In this document: positions 24,371 to 39,300 of the stretch, in pieces
Layout: the number at the start of each line of letters is the position of its first letter
Position numbering within the stretch: the first letter of the stretch is position 1
Source of the DNA: Macrocystis pyrifera
Lineage: Eukaryota; Sar; Phaeophyceae; Laminariales; Laminariaceae
DNA: 64,000 nt
Direction: 5' to 3'
NCBI GenBank assembly: GCA_031763025.1
Contig: JASSKH010000014.1
Location: 12,719,201 to 12,783,200 of the forward strand
The notes under the pieces: model-generated
Told to the model about the DNA's origin: nothing
Seen by the model: the letters and a program-made list of their open reading frames with translations, nothing else
The model's database searches: none
Program-made: the position numbers and the translations under genes

Positions 24371-27300
24371 CTAAATCAAGTCAGCCTCTTTCCCATGGGG
24401 GGCAAATGTATCCGAAGGTCCTTCTGCCCGCCCATCGCCGCCACTGCGGCATACAGGGACGTCCACAGCACCTCTCTTTTCAGCAGGTGTCAGCATGTTT
24501 TCAGCGGTGAATGTACTCCAACACAAAATCGCCAGAAGGGCCATTGTAACAGCAGCGACGAAAAACACGAACTGGTAGTCCACCCAGTGGCCGGCGGACG
24601 GAGATATCGACCACGCAAACAGGGTCGCAAATCCCACTGGGCCGAGAAAGCGCCCGAGGCTTTCTGACATATTGTATAACCCCCCGAGCTTCCCACGCAT
24701 ATCGGGTGGAACCATGCTGGTTGACGCAACCGACAGCGCCAAGGCGACCTGGAGAAGCAACGAAAGGGTAAGAAGGGGACATAAACGGGGGTCGATTTAG
24801 ACGTTTGCGGAGGGCAACAAGTCCCACGTGCTGCTGCACACTCTGATGGTGGCAAAGGGCTACAGTGCTTCAGACCGTCTAGTGGAGAATTATACTATTT
24901 CTTGAATAGAGGAGTGAAGAGACTCATCTGGTTTTTTTTGAAGTGGAATCGCACGAAAACAATCGCGATGATTAATCGTACGCCCGCGATCAGACCCGTC
25001 ACAACACGAGTTACTGCAGTTCAGACAAGATTTGAATATTGCCTCGCATTGTCTGTACACAAACACATATATATCCATCCAACGGGTGGATCTTTGCACG
25101 CATGCGTCACCCAGTGACCTGATCAAGTCCGACCTGTCATCCAGCGGATATCTCATGAAGCGCTGTGGCGCCCAAAGATTACTTGAGGCGTGGTGACTGT
25201 CCGGAGTAGTGCTGCGCGGAGGCTCTATTTTAATGTCCAGGAATATACAGAAGCTGTAGACAAGCTTCTGCCGTGGCTTAAGGGCAAATGTGAAGTGCCA
25301 AAGTCGAGGAACGCCCTCCCATGCGTGTGGAACTCGAGAATCAAACAAGTACTGATAGTCATGTCCGGTGTCTATCGATCTCGTTGAAAATATCAAAGCA
25401 GACCCAAAATCACACCATCGTCGCGGACACGTTGGACCTCTCACGTTCAAAATGTGTTCGCAGCAGTCTTTGGTGCCAACCCTTTCATATGATACTAAGC
25501 TATAGAACCAACAGGAAACTTCGGACTCCGCATCACCAAGGTATGCAAACACTGTATCCTATGGTGGGCTGAGTGCTTGCCCGAAGCACACGAAGAACAA
25601 TTATATGGACGTTGACTGAGACCATGATGAACCTTTCCTGCAGTGGCAGTGCCAAACTGTATGCCGATGCAGCCGGTACCCTGGGGAGCGACCACGAGGG
25701 ACTCGCCATGTGAGACAAAGCCGGTGATACTGCGTTGGACGCGGAATTGCGGTGGGAGCACTGAAAGCGGCCTGGTTCTAGGTATGATACCGAATATAAT
25801 GATACCTACAGTACTAACCCAACATCTTGAGGGGCGTCCAGAGCTAGCTAAAGCGGCGCGTACAGTTGCCGGTTTTGCCCCCTCTGAATCGAATCATGGA
25901 CTCGTACAAATACCTGTTTTCTACAGACCCCACAACATAACTGATGTATTGCACAATACACATCTACCAGTATGCATGACTGCGAGGTACTTGGATTGGT
26001 TCGAGATTCGCGATTTGCCTCCATGTTTTCAACTCTGTCTGGGTCCTACCAAAGTTAACTTGTTCTGTTTTTCAATGCTAGGTACAGTGGGTGCAACGTG
26101 GGCCTTCGCGCACTTACTTATGCACGTCGCTACCGCCAAGCCTAGCTCGTGGTTCTCTATACTAATTGTGCAATCAGTGATGTAGTGGGCGAAGTAGATT
26201 CCATATCGTGTGTCAGAAAAATAACTCAAGTGCCGGTCCTCAAACTAGCTATATTCCCCGGTACTATTTGGAATAGTCAAGTCGGATACACACGCAGACA
26301 GTTGGCGAGTGTCTGTGCGGCGAGAGTTCCTACCGCAGTGGCATGCGATGGCACGTTCGTATGGGAGCTCCGTACTGCAGAAAAACGGTGAGATAATCGT
26401 GGGCTCACCATCCCCTGGAAGGAGTAGACGAGAGTCGTGATCACTACCGACACCGTGAATAAGCTGCTGTAGTTCCAGCTGATTGCCTTGGCATTCGGGA
26501 TGGCCACGAAGGAAGGTATGCACATCAGGCAGCCTATTCTTTGCCAAATTGTGATTCCGACCACTTTGACGATCTTAGGGAATACGACGAGCTGCAGCAC
26601 TCCCACGATCACGCCAGACACGAGGAAAACCTGCCAAAGCGTCGAGGACGAGGGGCGGGGAGGGCCATAAAGATCCAAAGACAGGTTACTGTACGTAAAC
26701 AAAGATAAACTTTGCCCCCCCGTTTTGCACGAGGTTGTTATCTTGGTTGATTTATGCCTAGTAGATTACCGGCAACACAGGGTTTCAGCCCAGTATACGT
26801 CTTGCACAACTTCTATGGATCGCAGTTGTTTGACACGACTATAGATTGCGCCAGTGCCCGTTAGACAATGGTTGGCCCGAAACCATGCCCTACAAAGAAA
26901 GGCCTAGCAGTTCGACCGTTCGCACCTTGCCGATCTCGATGGTACCCCAGCCTAGGCCTCCAGCACCACGCGTGCTAAGAGCCCAGAGAGGGTAGGCCTC
27001 TTCGAATCCGATAACTAGCGCCTGTTCGTGCGCCGGTTTCACCGTCGGCAGCGCCAAGCACAGACACAAAAACGTATATTTGCAGGTGCACTAAGCAATA
27101 GAAGATTCACAGGGGTGACTGTATTCTGATGGTATCATACTCTATCACATACCGGCAAGCACAATGCAGCCTGTTCAATTTTGGTATTGAGTAGTATGGA
27201 GTGCATTTGAATGCCTGTTACTACGCACGCCAGGCAGCATGCAGTTCGTCATACCTGGTATTTGGCATGCGCAGGGTGCCTCACCTTCACCTGGTCTACT

Positions 27301-30300
27301 CTGGCTGTTATTTGCTGTCTTACCTCCAACAGGCACGCGACGAACAGGACCAGCTTCACGTTGGGCACCGCGAGTAGTCCGTCCGGTCCCCACAACGTGG
27401 ACTCCATTTTGTCGCTTTTTGCGGTAGCATCTCCATGAGCGCCGCTGCATATGTTGTTATTTTCTTTGCTGACGTCCGTCTCTTCTAGCTTGAGGTTAAG
27501 CGAACCTTCCCTTTGCTGAGATAGTCTCCCCCCGTCGCTGTCATCCACCATCGAATCGTATGCCAAGCTGCCTTTGCCTGCACCATCTGCCCGGCCACCA
27601 GTTTTCGGGAGGTCTGACTTTACCGTGAGAACGTGCTTGGCAGTCGCACCCCCGCGGTCGCTGAAAGCACACGAGACGTGGAGAATGGCCGTAGCACGGA
27701 CGTTATGCCTAGAACACGCATATCGCTCCCTGGATTAACACGGTTCTGAGCTGCACCGGCTCACCGAGTGGCCGCTCACTCGCCGCGCCTGACCCAAGCC
27801 ATTGACCACCCAAAATCTCAACTCTGCGATATCTACGCGTTATCAAACTGCAGAGTATGTACGCACCCCGTTGGAATCTCGATCGGTGACTTGCTCGAGG
27901 TGCAGCACGGTCTCTAGGTTAACGTGGCGGTAGGACGACGCACTATTAATATCTATGTTTTAGGAGGGCGATACGAGCGTACACACCCGGCGCGAGAAAC
28001 GTGCTACATGGTGATTGCAGCTCACCGTAATGGTGTCCAAACACAGGCAAGGTCATCCCCATAATTGGCCCACCGTATAGACGAATCATCCGTCGGACCG
28101 CAAAGCACATGTTGGTCACGAATACGATCGCAAAGCAAGGAAAGACGGACATTGCACACCACGAAGAAAACACCCCGCACATGCCACGACTCTGATAAGC
28201 ACCGTACCACAAACAAAGGGCTACAGCGGGCGCGGCTTCTTTACCTGCCTACTTGTTCTCCTCTGCCCCGCTTCATTCCAATGTATTTCGTCTCCGGCAT
28301 ATACAATACCACGAACGGCAGCAGGATGAGAGCTCCAATCGACCCCGCCAAGTTGGGCAGAAGATAAGGGTATCTGGACGAACGTTCAAGTGATCCGCGA
28401 GAAGCGGTGGCTTCATTGAAGATGTGCGATATCGTGCAAAAAAGACAGATGCTACTTTTACTAGGCGGGGAAGGGAGGAACCACGAGCACGCACTTCCAT
28501 CTCAACTAGCTATTGGTTGAAATTTGGTTTTGTCTAAGGGCACAGAAATACTCCTGACACCCTGCAAAGAAGGTACTTGGGTCGAAGCATTGCTGCTTTG
28601 TGTGGATACCACGGACGAAACGTGCATGCGCGGAATCCGGCGATTGTGGGAAATACCCGCAAAATCGGTTTGATGTCCAAAACTAGACCACGATAAACTA
28701 TTCCGAAAGCGCCTGGTGCGCAAAGGAACCAACATGGAAGCGCCTTCCTGTGCATTCACTTACTCGCCAAAGAAGCCAGTGTCGGAAAATAGGCTGGGGA
28801 AGTTCGTAGCCGGCTGAGCCAGAAGACCCCCCAACGCGGTACCGAGCACGAGACTGAACGCTTTGCAGCCTGTGCAAAAGTTGACCCAACCACGTGGCAT
28901 GGTAAATGAACAAAACATATTATTTCATTTGTGGAAGGCATCAGCATTACTTAGATATTCGCGACGCCGTGCTGTTAAGAAATGCCCGAAAGCAAACGTC
29001 TTCCTAAAAAAAAACGCACGTCTGCACGTGAACGGCGTTTAATACCGAACATGAACCACAACGTGTTGCGTATTTCGACCGGCATCACCTCCGAAGTAGG
29101 TCATTCCTTGCAGAACGTGTTCCTGTCCGCAAGCCTCGCGCAGCGTGGTTCTCAGGGCGGGCACCATTCCGTTTGTCAGCCCCAGAATTAGCCTGCATGA
29201 TCAGCACAAAGAGGTGGTGTTGTCTCCCCAGGAGAAGGGAGAATGTAAAACTATTTACCTATAGACAGAGGTCCGATTGCTCGCGAATTTTTCAAGATAG
29301 GTCACGCGCAGACGCAAAACCAGACATGGACGCAGATTTACATCCGGTTGTACCCAATGGACGCCTTTGCTCCCGCCACAACCGCTGCTTATGACCACAC
29401 AGTACTCCGCAGATGCGGAAAAATTATCATGTGACCTCAGGCGCGTCGATTGTAGTGCGATATCAACGTTGAGCACAGGCTATTGTATAGGATTGAGAAT
29501 GGCGTTCTTCGCTGGGCAAATTAATTTGCTGTGAACTATTAAATCAGAAACAAATCTCAGCCTGATATTGTGAACCCCCAAAATATGAGCTCAAGTCGCG
29601 TACGGTATGGGTGCGCACCTCGATGAAACGGCAAAGCCGAAGGAAGGAGACAGCCCGAAGGCCAGCGAAAACACCATGATCGACACCAGGCCAGCAATGA
29701 CGACCGGTTTTCTTCCGACCGAATCTGTCACTTGCCCCAAAGAGTAACTGGTCACGAAACGGCCGAACGTGAAAGCACTTGCGACATACCCCGCGTAAAA
29801 ACCTGTTTGGGATCCGATAAAACAAACACGCGAGAGTTGGGGTAATCTGTACTACATATCTGTTTTCCCCCGACCCATCCCACCGAAAAGGAGTTGTACC
29901 GTTAGGCTCAATGTTATCAGATCGGAACAGCTCCTCAAGTAACCAAATTTCCTTAAGGCTAGCATGATACTTTCACCACGGGTGAAGAAAAAGTTCGTAG
30001 GACATACTAAATGCAGAGCGTAGATAATTGCTGGTCGGGCCGCGCGAACAATGTTCTTCTCCAAAGTCGTGTTTCGAGTGACATATTGAGATATTAAGTA
30101 AAGCAAATATGGCGCGACGCCTTTTTTTTCTTTCGTTGCGAGGGTCCTCCCGGCGTGGCAATCGAGACATTAGCATGTTTCTTTTCGACCCGTGGAGACA
30201 ACCTGGTAAAACGCAGAAATAGTTCCTATCCCCCGTGTGAGAACCGAAGCATAGGTCCGTGAGGCCTCCCTATACCGGTACCACCTGTGGCAGGCAATCA

Positions 30301-33300
30301 TCCAGTGGCTTCATCTCAATAGCTGGGGCGAGACGTACTAACGTGCGTATTATGTATGTGTATATCGACCGCAAACACGCGTGTGACTGTTGGCTCAGTG
30401 GTCATGGTCCATACCTTATGACGTAGTGGGATACTACGTACTGGGCACGCTGCCAGTGTACTGGGCGTGCTGCCGGTGTACTGGGGTCATGGCAGTGGCA
30501 GCACCAGCATACACTCTGAGATTCTGAGTAGTCGCTGTTTCGCGGCGTCTAAAATACTGTATTTGACACGGTAATCGCAGTACCAGGTACCAACTGCCTT
30601 GAAATGCATACAGTACTACAGCAGTACAGGCCCACGAAAAAAAAAAAAAACAACCCAATTCTCACTTTTTAGAGGTCGTTAAGAAAATTGGATTGATAAA
30701 TCGTGCTTAGCGGCGACCGCTAGACTAAAGGGCACCAGGTACCTGGTGCCGGTAAACAATAACCTGTTGTACGTAATTGCCCAAGGTTATTCATGAATGG
30801 TGACACAATAAAGTCCTAACTAAGATTTGTTTAAGACTACCAGGTACCTTATACCAGTACAACAATACCTGTTTCTTGCTGACGGGCTCATGTCGTATAC
30901 CAGTAGTAGTTACCAAACATCGAGAATACGTTTCATTCTGGGACAAAAAAAACAGATACTGCAAAAATTGTATAATATTGCTTGTAAGGCTGGCTAATGG
31001 TACCTCGTACGTAGGCAGAAGGAGGACTAGGATTCCCACAGCTACGCTAGCAGCGAAGAACCTGGAATCCGACCACGACGTTGGCGACCATCATTCACCT
31101 CATACGTACACACCATATATCGGCGATGAGACCGGTATTGTCTCCCGTGCGATATCCGGGGATGCTGTAACCAACAGCCTGTGCTTGGTTCCCCAAAACG
31201 AAGGAATTTGATACAGTATAGTGTTACAGAGGCACCTTCTCCATCCGAGGTCTCTGCCCTCCGTCAATGATGCTCTCCATCATGTGCGTTGCGGAGATCT
31301 ATCCTTTTGTGCTACACCCGCGGGAGGTGTTTTCTAAGGCATTAGTTTGAGAGCGTGCCGGCCCAGGAGGGTATACTACACGGCTGAAATATCTACCATA
31401 CCGCGGTGCTGACCCTGGCTTTTGAGTATGCTTATTTCTTTTTTGCTACCTGGAGGGAATTCCTGTGGTGGGCTGTTTGGTATCAAAGATGGAGGGTATC
31501 TTACGAAATACCATATATATATGTTGTACGCGAGGTAACACGTGACGTATGTAGGCCCTCAGACGAAATGACGAAGCCGAGTATTTTGGAAACGAGGAGT
31601 GCGCAAACATCGAGCGATGCGTCAGTGGAAAGACATCAACGAGATCTTGTATTGCCATAGTCGACATTTTTAGTGGGTGCGACCCCCCTGGTTTTGGAGA
31701 GGCTGTGGATTTAGTCCCAGGAGGTGTGTTATCTTGATTGTCATAGAACACGGAAGAACCAAACCAACATCATCACCGGTTGAACACCCACGAAACGTTG
31801 GCTAGTGTCCTGGCGGATATTTCCCTATATTTCGCACTCTACTCAACTGTAGTAATTTTAAAATACTAATAATACGACTCCCCCGGAGGGAAGGCCAAAA
31901 CAGGCAAATGTCGTTCGCATAAGAGGCAAGGATGAAATTGGCCCCGTTTTAGTCAATATCATGCCCTGGCACGTCATTATCATTAGCCCCAACGGAAAGG
32001 GGGAAAACCCACACTGTAGCGTCTATCCGGTTGGAACAGGGCGTTTTGTGTGAAACCAGGGTGAGCGCTATTCGTTGGGGGCTTACTTAGATTTATGTGA
32101 ACGCCAGTAGAGTGAAAATATCATCAGACATAATAATATATGACTCAAGAAACCTAACCTATGTGTGGTCCTTGAAATAATGACGAAATAAAAAATACAC
32201 ACGACGGCAATAAACGCGAGTAATGCAATACTCTTGATCGAAGCCGCCAAATAACACCATGTAACAAAGATAATCATCTTCTTCCTTGCCCCTCTCGCCA
32301 CATGCAAGCGCCGTCCAGTTTGTCGGCCACTGGAAATCTTATCTACCCTACCTGCGTAAGTCCAAACTACTTTGCCCCCGAAATCGAGGATGCTCTTCCA
32401 AAGGGCTTGACCAATTTATCACTTCAAAAACGAGCCACCAGTATTCTCAAAAACAGCTAGTCCTCAAGACCGTGAGCGCCGTTTCACTACCACTGCCATA
32501 ATGATCTTACATAAATTTCGAGTATATTTGCCCCGAATAACAAAGATTGTTTCAGCTCTAAAGGTCGTTAACAAAGACCAACAGCATTACGTAGAAACGC
32601 AAAGACGTCGACACTACCTCCGACCTAAAGCACCCGCACCAGCACTTGAGATTAGTCTTAACATGCTCGACCTTGAAAAAGACGCGATTTTGTCTATAGA
32701 GTGCTCGAAGTCGTCCGATACCACATGATCAACCTGAGAGGACTTGGCTACGTCGCTCCTGACTTCTCTCTGGTGAACAAGGCTCCCAAAGATAAGATGT
32801 TGGAAGGAAAGCTGGCCACTGGGCTACGTCGATCCCCCACATGAGCAACAACAACCATGTTTTTGGTGCGAACGTACCTTTTAGCCGCAGGCGAACGTTT
32901 GATATTTTACGAGTATCCATCCCAGAAGGATTTCGCACATTTTGAGTAGTTTTGCTCATGCATATATACTAACTTGTTTTCGCGCGCACCACGTGCTGGC
33001 CGCGTGACGACCTAAATAGAAACCTGTACGTACTTAAGGTGATGGCCACAACTTGTGAAAAGAGCAACATCCCGTCTGCAAGTATACTACTGTACCATGC
33101 ACGTCACAGGGAGTAGTAATACTTCTTCTGCGGGTATCGTATACTATTAATTCCGTACCGGGTGAAAATGTCACAGGGCGTCGTCGTGCTGCCAATAATA
33201 CCGAGGACCTTGCGAACAGAGCAATGACAATTCTACATGTATACCACCCGGGTATATACATACGCCACAGTGGTGCCGTCGTGTCGTCATGCTGCCAAGA

Positions 33301-36300
33301 GCAACAAACTGCTGTTGTTATTCATGCGACATCGACGAGGTATCATATGTGTGAAACCTCAAGCACATAGGTATGAAACCATACTTGGGTACAAAACAAG
33401 GTTTCCGTTCGGGATAGGGTGGTTGCGCAAGGCGAGAAGGGGCGCACAGCTAACACACTCGTGGGTCTTGTTGGAGAACCATGAGGCAGGGGTTGTTGCA
33501 GTGTTCAAACCAAATAGCTTTACGTGGTACGTGTGTGACGTGCACACAACAGAAGCTCATGCCACGGGGTTTCCTCAGGACGAGCAAAGCGCGTGGGATC
33601 TATAGTTACATCGTCAAGCACGCAAAAAAAACAGCAATGCGAAAGCAGAAGTAACCTCAGCGGTTGATACAGTAACGTACGTAAATGCTGGTTGCAATAG
33701 AGCACGTCACCTACTGTACGTAACACAATTGATTGCTGTACTGAAAACGAAAAAAAAACGCACTAAAACCCATTCAATTACCCACCCACGAAAAAACAAG
33801 AAAAAAGAACGCAGTGAGTGCAGGTAGGACTCAAACTCACGTTTCTGTACTCGGCAGTCGAGCGCCGTACCGTGGAAGTAATATTATGGTGAATTTTCAG
33901 CCAGAAAACAATGTTGGACAAAACATGTCAGGGGTGTGTGTTCATCACATTACACCGTTCTTTCCACCCGCCGACATCCAGCACAACCAGAGTCCATGCA
34001 AGTTCTTCAATCCCCGAGCTGAGAAATACAAGTTCTGTGGTCACAGCAGTACATATTTTCATCTTCAAGTTATTACGCCGGATTTCCAGGTGTGTGTGTG
34101 TTCTTCACATCAAACCGTTCTTCTATTCGTAGACATCCAGCAAGCCCAGTGTCCATGCTGATTCTTCACCCTAGAAATATACGAGCTCTGTGGTCACAGA
34201 CTACGACACAGAGATAACACACCGTTATGCATTAATAGCCTACGCAATACCATGCCTTCGCACTAGGTGCGGCCGACACAACATACATACATACGACAGC
34301 AACCAAAATACACCATAAAGAAAGAGAAGCAACAAAGAAACGAAAAAGAAAAAGAAAATGAGAAGAATCCCACATAAATAAATAGAATGGGAAGCCAAAG
34401 CTCACACACACTTACCCCAAGCATGAGCCAAAAGGGACGTCCAAGGGGGAAGAAACGAGAAGGAAAAAGGGAACTATAATATGCGTCCCGGTGAACACTT
34501 AACTAAGTAAAAAGAGAAATAATGAGTGGGCCAAAATACGCTCGTCACCCACCCACTATGTAGTGCTTCTTTTTAAGGATAAGAAGGGGAAAATATAGGA
34601 AAAAGTTAAGTCATGGAAAAAAAATCAAAGCACCAAGCCAATACATACCAAACGGCCACAGCAGTTGGCGGTACGAGTAGCAAAGGAAAGTCCAACCTAT
34701 TAGTCGGCCTGGTACCTTGCTACCCTATCTGCGGTCTCTCTGCTACTCTCTTCTACCGCGGTTTCCTATCTACTCCTCCTGTCCCCCCCCCTGCCTCCAT
34801 ACACTTGTACGGTGTTCCTTCTATCTCTCCTGCTGTTACCCCTCCCCCCATTCCCTCTAACTCTACCTGCAGCGGATGCACGGCGCTGTCAACTCAGCTT
34901 TGCCTCAGCCTCGTGCCACCTGCCCATGAACTGTTCAGCTTGTTCGAGGATTCCCCGGTACCACTTCCCGCCTGTTTTGCGGCAGTGGGCCACAGTGCGG
35001 TCCCAACTCCAAAGACTAAGGGGGAGTCTTCCGTTGATCCCTCGGTGGCTTTGAACACTCTAAGGTCCTCAGCAATGGCCCTAGGCCAAGTCTTGGGCTG
35101 CCCGCCTAGATTCGGGCTCCCCCCACCAGCGATCGTCCCGAACATCAACCGACTGGGCAATCGCCCCTCGTGTTGCCGCACCAGAGCCCCCGCAAAGAAG
35201 AGTCGCCGTTTACGGATGGTTGTTTCGATACTTTCGCATCGTGTTATCCCGAGCGACTTCGCGTACGAGAGGGTGGTGTGGTCGGTGCGTAGTCGGCGCT
35301 GGAAGCCAATGACTCGCAGAAGGACTTCGTAGTGGGCTGATCGAAGCTTGGCGAAGTGGTCCGCATTGGGGGTCCACGTCACGCAACCGTACAGCAGGGT
35401 CTCAATCACCTCGGCCTTCAGCATCCGGACTGTCAGACTAAGCTGTGCGTTTGTCCTATCGTACAGTTCCGGACCATACCGTTTGAGGCATGCCCGCATC
35501 AGACGGATTCGTCGCTCGATTTCGAAGGAGAGGTCAGCGTTCTCGTGGATAATGCCTCCTAGGTATAAACACTGGGTCGTCTGTTTATACTTTTGGCCTG
35601 CAGCTTCGATCGCGAGCGGTGAGGTGGTAAACGTCTGATCCGGTGTTCGTAGGAGCATCGTCTCTGTCTTGTTTTCGGACACCGTGAGACCGACTGCTTC
35701 GAAGACAGTCACGATGGCTGTCATCATTGATGCAAGGCCTTCCGCCGACTTCGAGACTATTCCTGCGTCGTCTGCATACAACATGCCCCACACAGCCCTT
35801 TGCACGCATGCCAACGGTTCCTCTTTTCCGACAACCCTGTCCTCTTCGAGATGAACCAAATCCCTTACGATGCATTCGTCTTTGCTCAGGCGTACCAGCA
35901 CGATGTGTATCGCAGCGGCGAAGAACACGTTGAACAGTAGCGGCGATATTACGCAGCCTTGCCGCAGCCCCTGGGTTACATTGAACGAGTCTGAGTGTTC
36001 ACCGTCATCCGCGCGCACGCGAGCCCGCATGCCTTCGTGAAAATTGCGAATGATTGTGAGCATCTTGGTTGGTACACCAAGGCGTGTGAGTACCTCCCAC
36101 AACAGTTCTCGGTCGACAGAATCGTACGCTTTCTGCCGTCAGAACTCCTGCAACTGGCGCACGGCAAACAGCATATCGACTGTTGACCGTGCGGGGCGGA
36201 AGCCGCACTGTTCTTCAGGGAGTATATGCTCGGTCTCGCAGTAGCTGCTTAGACGGGACGCAACGAGTTTCAGCAACACCTTGCCTGCGTGAGCAACAAG

Positions 36301-39300
36301 CGAAATACCTCTGTAGTTGTTGCAATCAGTTCTATCCTTCTTTTTGTGAAGGGTTTTTATGATCGCATGTTTCCATTGCTGGGGGACTTTTCCCGTTACC
36401 CAAACGTTAACAAGGATACTGTGAAAATACTGCACGAAAGCGGGGTGGTCAAGTTTCAGTACTTCGACCGGGAGACCATCTGGTCCAACGGCTTTCCAGT
36501 TTGACATACCCTTCACTGCTTCCATCATCTCGTCAATGGATGGTTCATTTCCAAGGGATAGTTTCAGCGGTCGTGGTGTCACAAGGTCGTCGATCGTGGG
36601 GTCAAGTTTCAGCGATTTCGTGTTAAATAGTTTGTGGTAGTGCCCCGCCCATCGTTCACGAATTCGCGCTTGATCCCGCAACAGCGTGCCGTCCTCGTCC
36701 GTGATAAACTGTTCACTCCTCGATTTCGTACCTTGCAACCCTACCGTACTCTTCAGGTGCTTGTAGAACCCTCGTTGATCGGAACTCGCGAGGAAATTCT
36801 CTGTTTCAGCGAGGTACTCTTCAAAATACGCATTGACTCCTGCGGCGACCACTTCCTGCAGATTCGCACAGGCGGATCTCAACTTCTTCCACGCTGTACT
36901 ATCTCGGGGGTCGACACGCAAGAGCTGTCTCGCATCCTCTCTCGCTGTCCCTGCTTCTTTGAAAGCGGCCAACGTTTCTGGGGTCTCACACCCACTGTTT
37001 CGGTGGTGGCGACGTGGAGGAGGTGGCACCTCTTTCTCAAGAGCATTCATGACAGTTGTGGTGACAAACTCAACCATGCCAGACGTGTTACGAGGCTGGG
37101 TAGGTTGGTTAAGAGTGGAAACGACCCTCTCGACTATTCGGTGTCGACGCTCTCCATCGGATAAGAAAAGCTGCCTGTCGAATTCTGGGCGTTTTGGGGG
37201 TTTTTTAGCAATCTTCGGTTATACGAAAAGTGACCACTAAGTCGGACCTTGATGTACACGATGTTATGGTCTGAATCAGCCTTAGCAGGTGGTGGGGGCT
37301 GTGGGGCGACTGTAACATTATGTACGCTAGGTCTGTGGACTTGACGAGTTAGGATGTACTCGATTCGCTTACGATCATTCAGGCTGGTGCCGTTGTATGC
37401 ATGCGATAATCCGCCCTCGCGCGTGCTGAAAAATGTGTTGGTGAGCGCTAGCTTGCAACTGGTAGCGAACGACAAAAGCCGTTTGCCGTTATCTCTACGA
37501 ACATCTCGTCCGTATGCTCCGAGCACCCTACATTCATCATCACCGCACCCTTCTATCATCCCCCCAGTTCGCCCATTGGCATCTATAAGCACAAACACTC
37601 TTTAGCAGGAATCTGCTTAACCAGGTCCTCCAACTATCGCCAGAACATGCCTTTCTGCTCGGCGTCTTTGGTACAATCAGTTGGGGCGTGCGCAACGACG
37701 AAATTAACTGCATCGCACCGACCGTCCAACTCAAAGCGCATAGATATAAGTCGTTCGTCAATAAACCTCTGAGTGAAATTAGACGGACGGCCTATTGAGT
37801 ATTTTACTGCTAAACCTACCCCATACAACCCTTGTCTCGCTGCTGTTTTTTCCTGACCTGAACAAAAACCTTGGTATCCAGCTGCACGAAATCTCGTGTT
37901 GCCGGATCGTCGGGTTTCCTGCAGACCAATGAAGTCACAACCGAGTTGCCGTCCTTTCGCAAGTACACACTCGTCATGCCCGTACCCGTTCTTCCCCTTT
38001 ATGGCCAGGGTACGCACATTGTAGGTCGCTACCACCACACGTGCCGCGTGCCGTCTCTTACGAGCCTCGCGTGCTGATTTTTTTGCCAGCAGACGAGAGG
38101 CTCGTCCCCTCCTCCTTTTTTGCTTTTTTTTTCTCTTCGTTTTCTCTACGATAATATTGGCTCTCCGCTTTGTAGTCCGGTACGCTCCCTGGTTTCCGTT
38201 GGTTTGGTGCAGCCGTCCCAACCAACTCCGACACTCCCATCCTTCCAGCCTCGCTTGCGTACCCACGCGGTGGCCAGCCTCTCCTCTCCCCAGGTTGCCC
38301 ACGCAGCGCTCTCTGCTGTGGTGATGTACCGGTCCAGAACATCATCCGACTGGGCAATCGCCCATCGAGTCGCCGCACCAGAGCCCCCGCAAAGAAGAGT
38401 CGCCGTTTACGGATGGTCGTTTCAATACTTTCACATCGTGTTATCCCGAGCGACTTCGCGTACGAGAGGGTGGTGTGGTCGGTGCGTAGTCGGCGCTGGA
38501 AGCCAATGACTCGCAGAAGGACTTCGTAGTGGGCTGATCGCAGCTTGGCGAAGTGGTCCGCATTGGGGGTCCACGTCACGCAACCGTACAGCAGGGTCTC
38601 AATCACCTCGGCCTTCATCCGGACTGTCAGACTAAGCTGTGCGTTCGTCCTATCGTACAGTTCCGGACCATACCGTTGGCATGCCCGCATCAGACGGATT
38701 CGTCGCTCGATTTCGAAGGAGAGGCCAGCGTTCTCGTGGATAATGCCTCCTAGGTATAAACACTGGGTCGTCTGTTTATACTTTTGGCCTGCAGCTTCGA
38801 TCGCGAGCGGTGAGGTGGTAAACGTCTGATCCGGTGTTCGTAGGAGCATCGTCTCTGTCTTGTTTTCGGACACCGTGAGACCGACTGCTTCGAAGACAGT
38901 CACGATGGCTGCCATCATTGATTCAAGGCCTTCCGCCGACTTCGAGACTATTCCTGCGTCGTCTGCATACAACATGCCCCACACAGCCCTTTGCACGCAT
39001 GCCAACGGTTCCTCTTTTCCGACAACCCTGTCCTCTTCGAGATGAACCAAATCCCTTACGATGCATTCGTCTTTGCTCAGGCGTACCAGCACGATGTGTA
39101 TCGCAGCGGCAAATAACACGTTGAACAGTAACGGCGATATTACGCAGCCTTGCCGCAGCCCCTGGGTTACATTGAACGAGTCTGAGTGTTCACCGTCATC
39201 CGCACGCACGCGAGCCCGCATGCCTTCGTGAAAATTGCGAATGATTGTGAGTATCTTGGTTGGTACACCAAGGCGTGTGAGTACCTCCCACAACAGTTCT

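Larger units (their letters stand above)
34086..38333 (-). mobile_element. LINE (APE-type non-LTR retrotransposon), near full-length copy 1
   Basis: Read on the minus strand: basic N-terminal region, AP-endonuclease, reverse transcriptase, C-terminal region and an approximately 800-bp 3' UTR ending in a GT/AC-rich tail near 34,090. The 3' UTR matches 49,569-50,073 plus 50,413-50,822. The 5' end at about 38,333 abuts copy 2 head-to-tail. It lies in intron 1 of the transporter, same orientation as the gene. Frames are shifted in the endonuclease and a stop lies in the RT, so this copy cannot move by itself. The clade was not determined. Confidence 0.85.

Noticed and set aside
24890..25552. 220-residue open frame on the minus strand inside intron 8
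   Set aside because: The flanking exons join in phase and give a continuous MFS domain without it. The frame has no recognisable motif and unusual composition; treated as chance.
25643..26185. 180-residue plus-strand open frame within intron 8
   Set aside because: No domain, opposite strand to the gene and inside an intron supported by phase-matched exons.
32083..32307. Hydrophobic minus-strand frame as a missing transporter exon
   Set aside because: Exon 1 at 45,037 joins exon 2 at 29,802 in perfect phase and the fused protein matches the family without it.
33814..33872. tRNA gene on the minus strand
   Set aside because: A T-arm-like and an anticodon-arm-like piece are visible, but no D-arm or A box and no acceptor stem. 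At most a relic.
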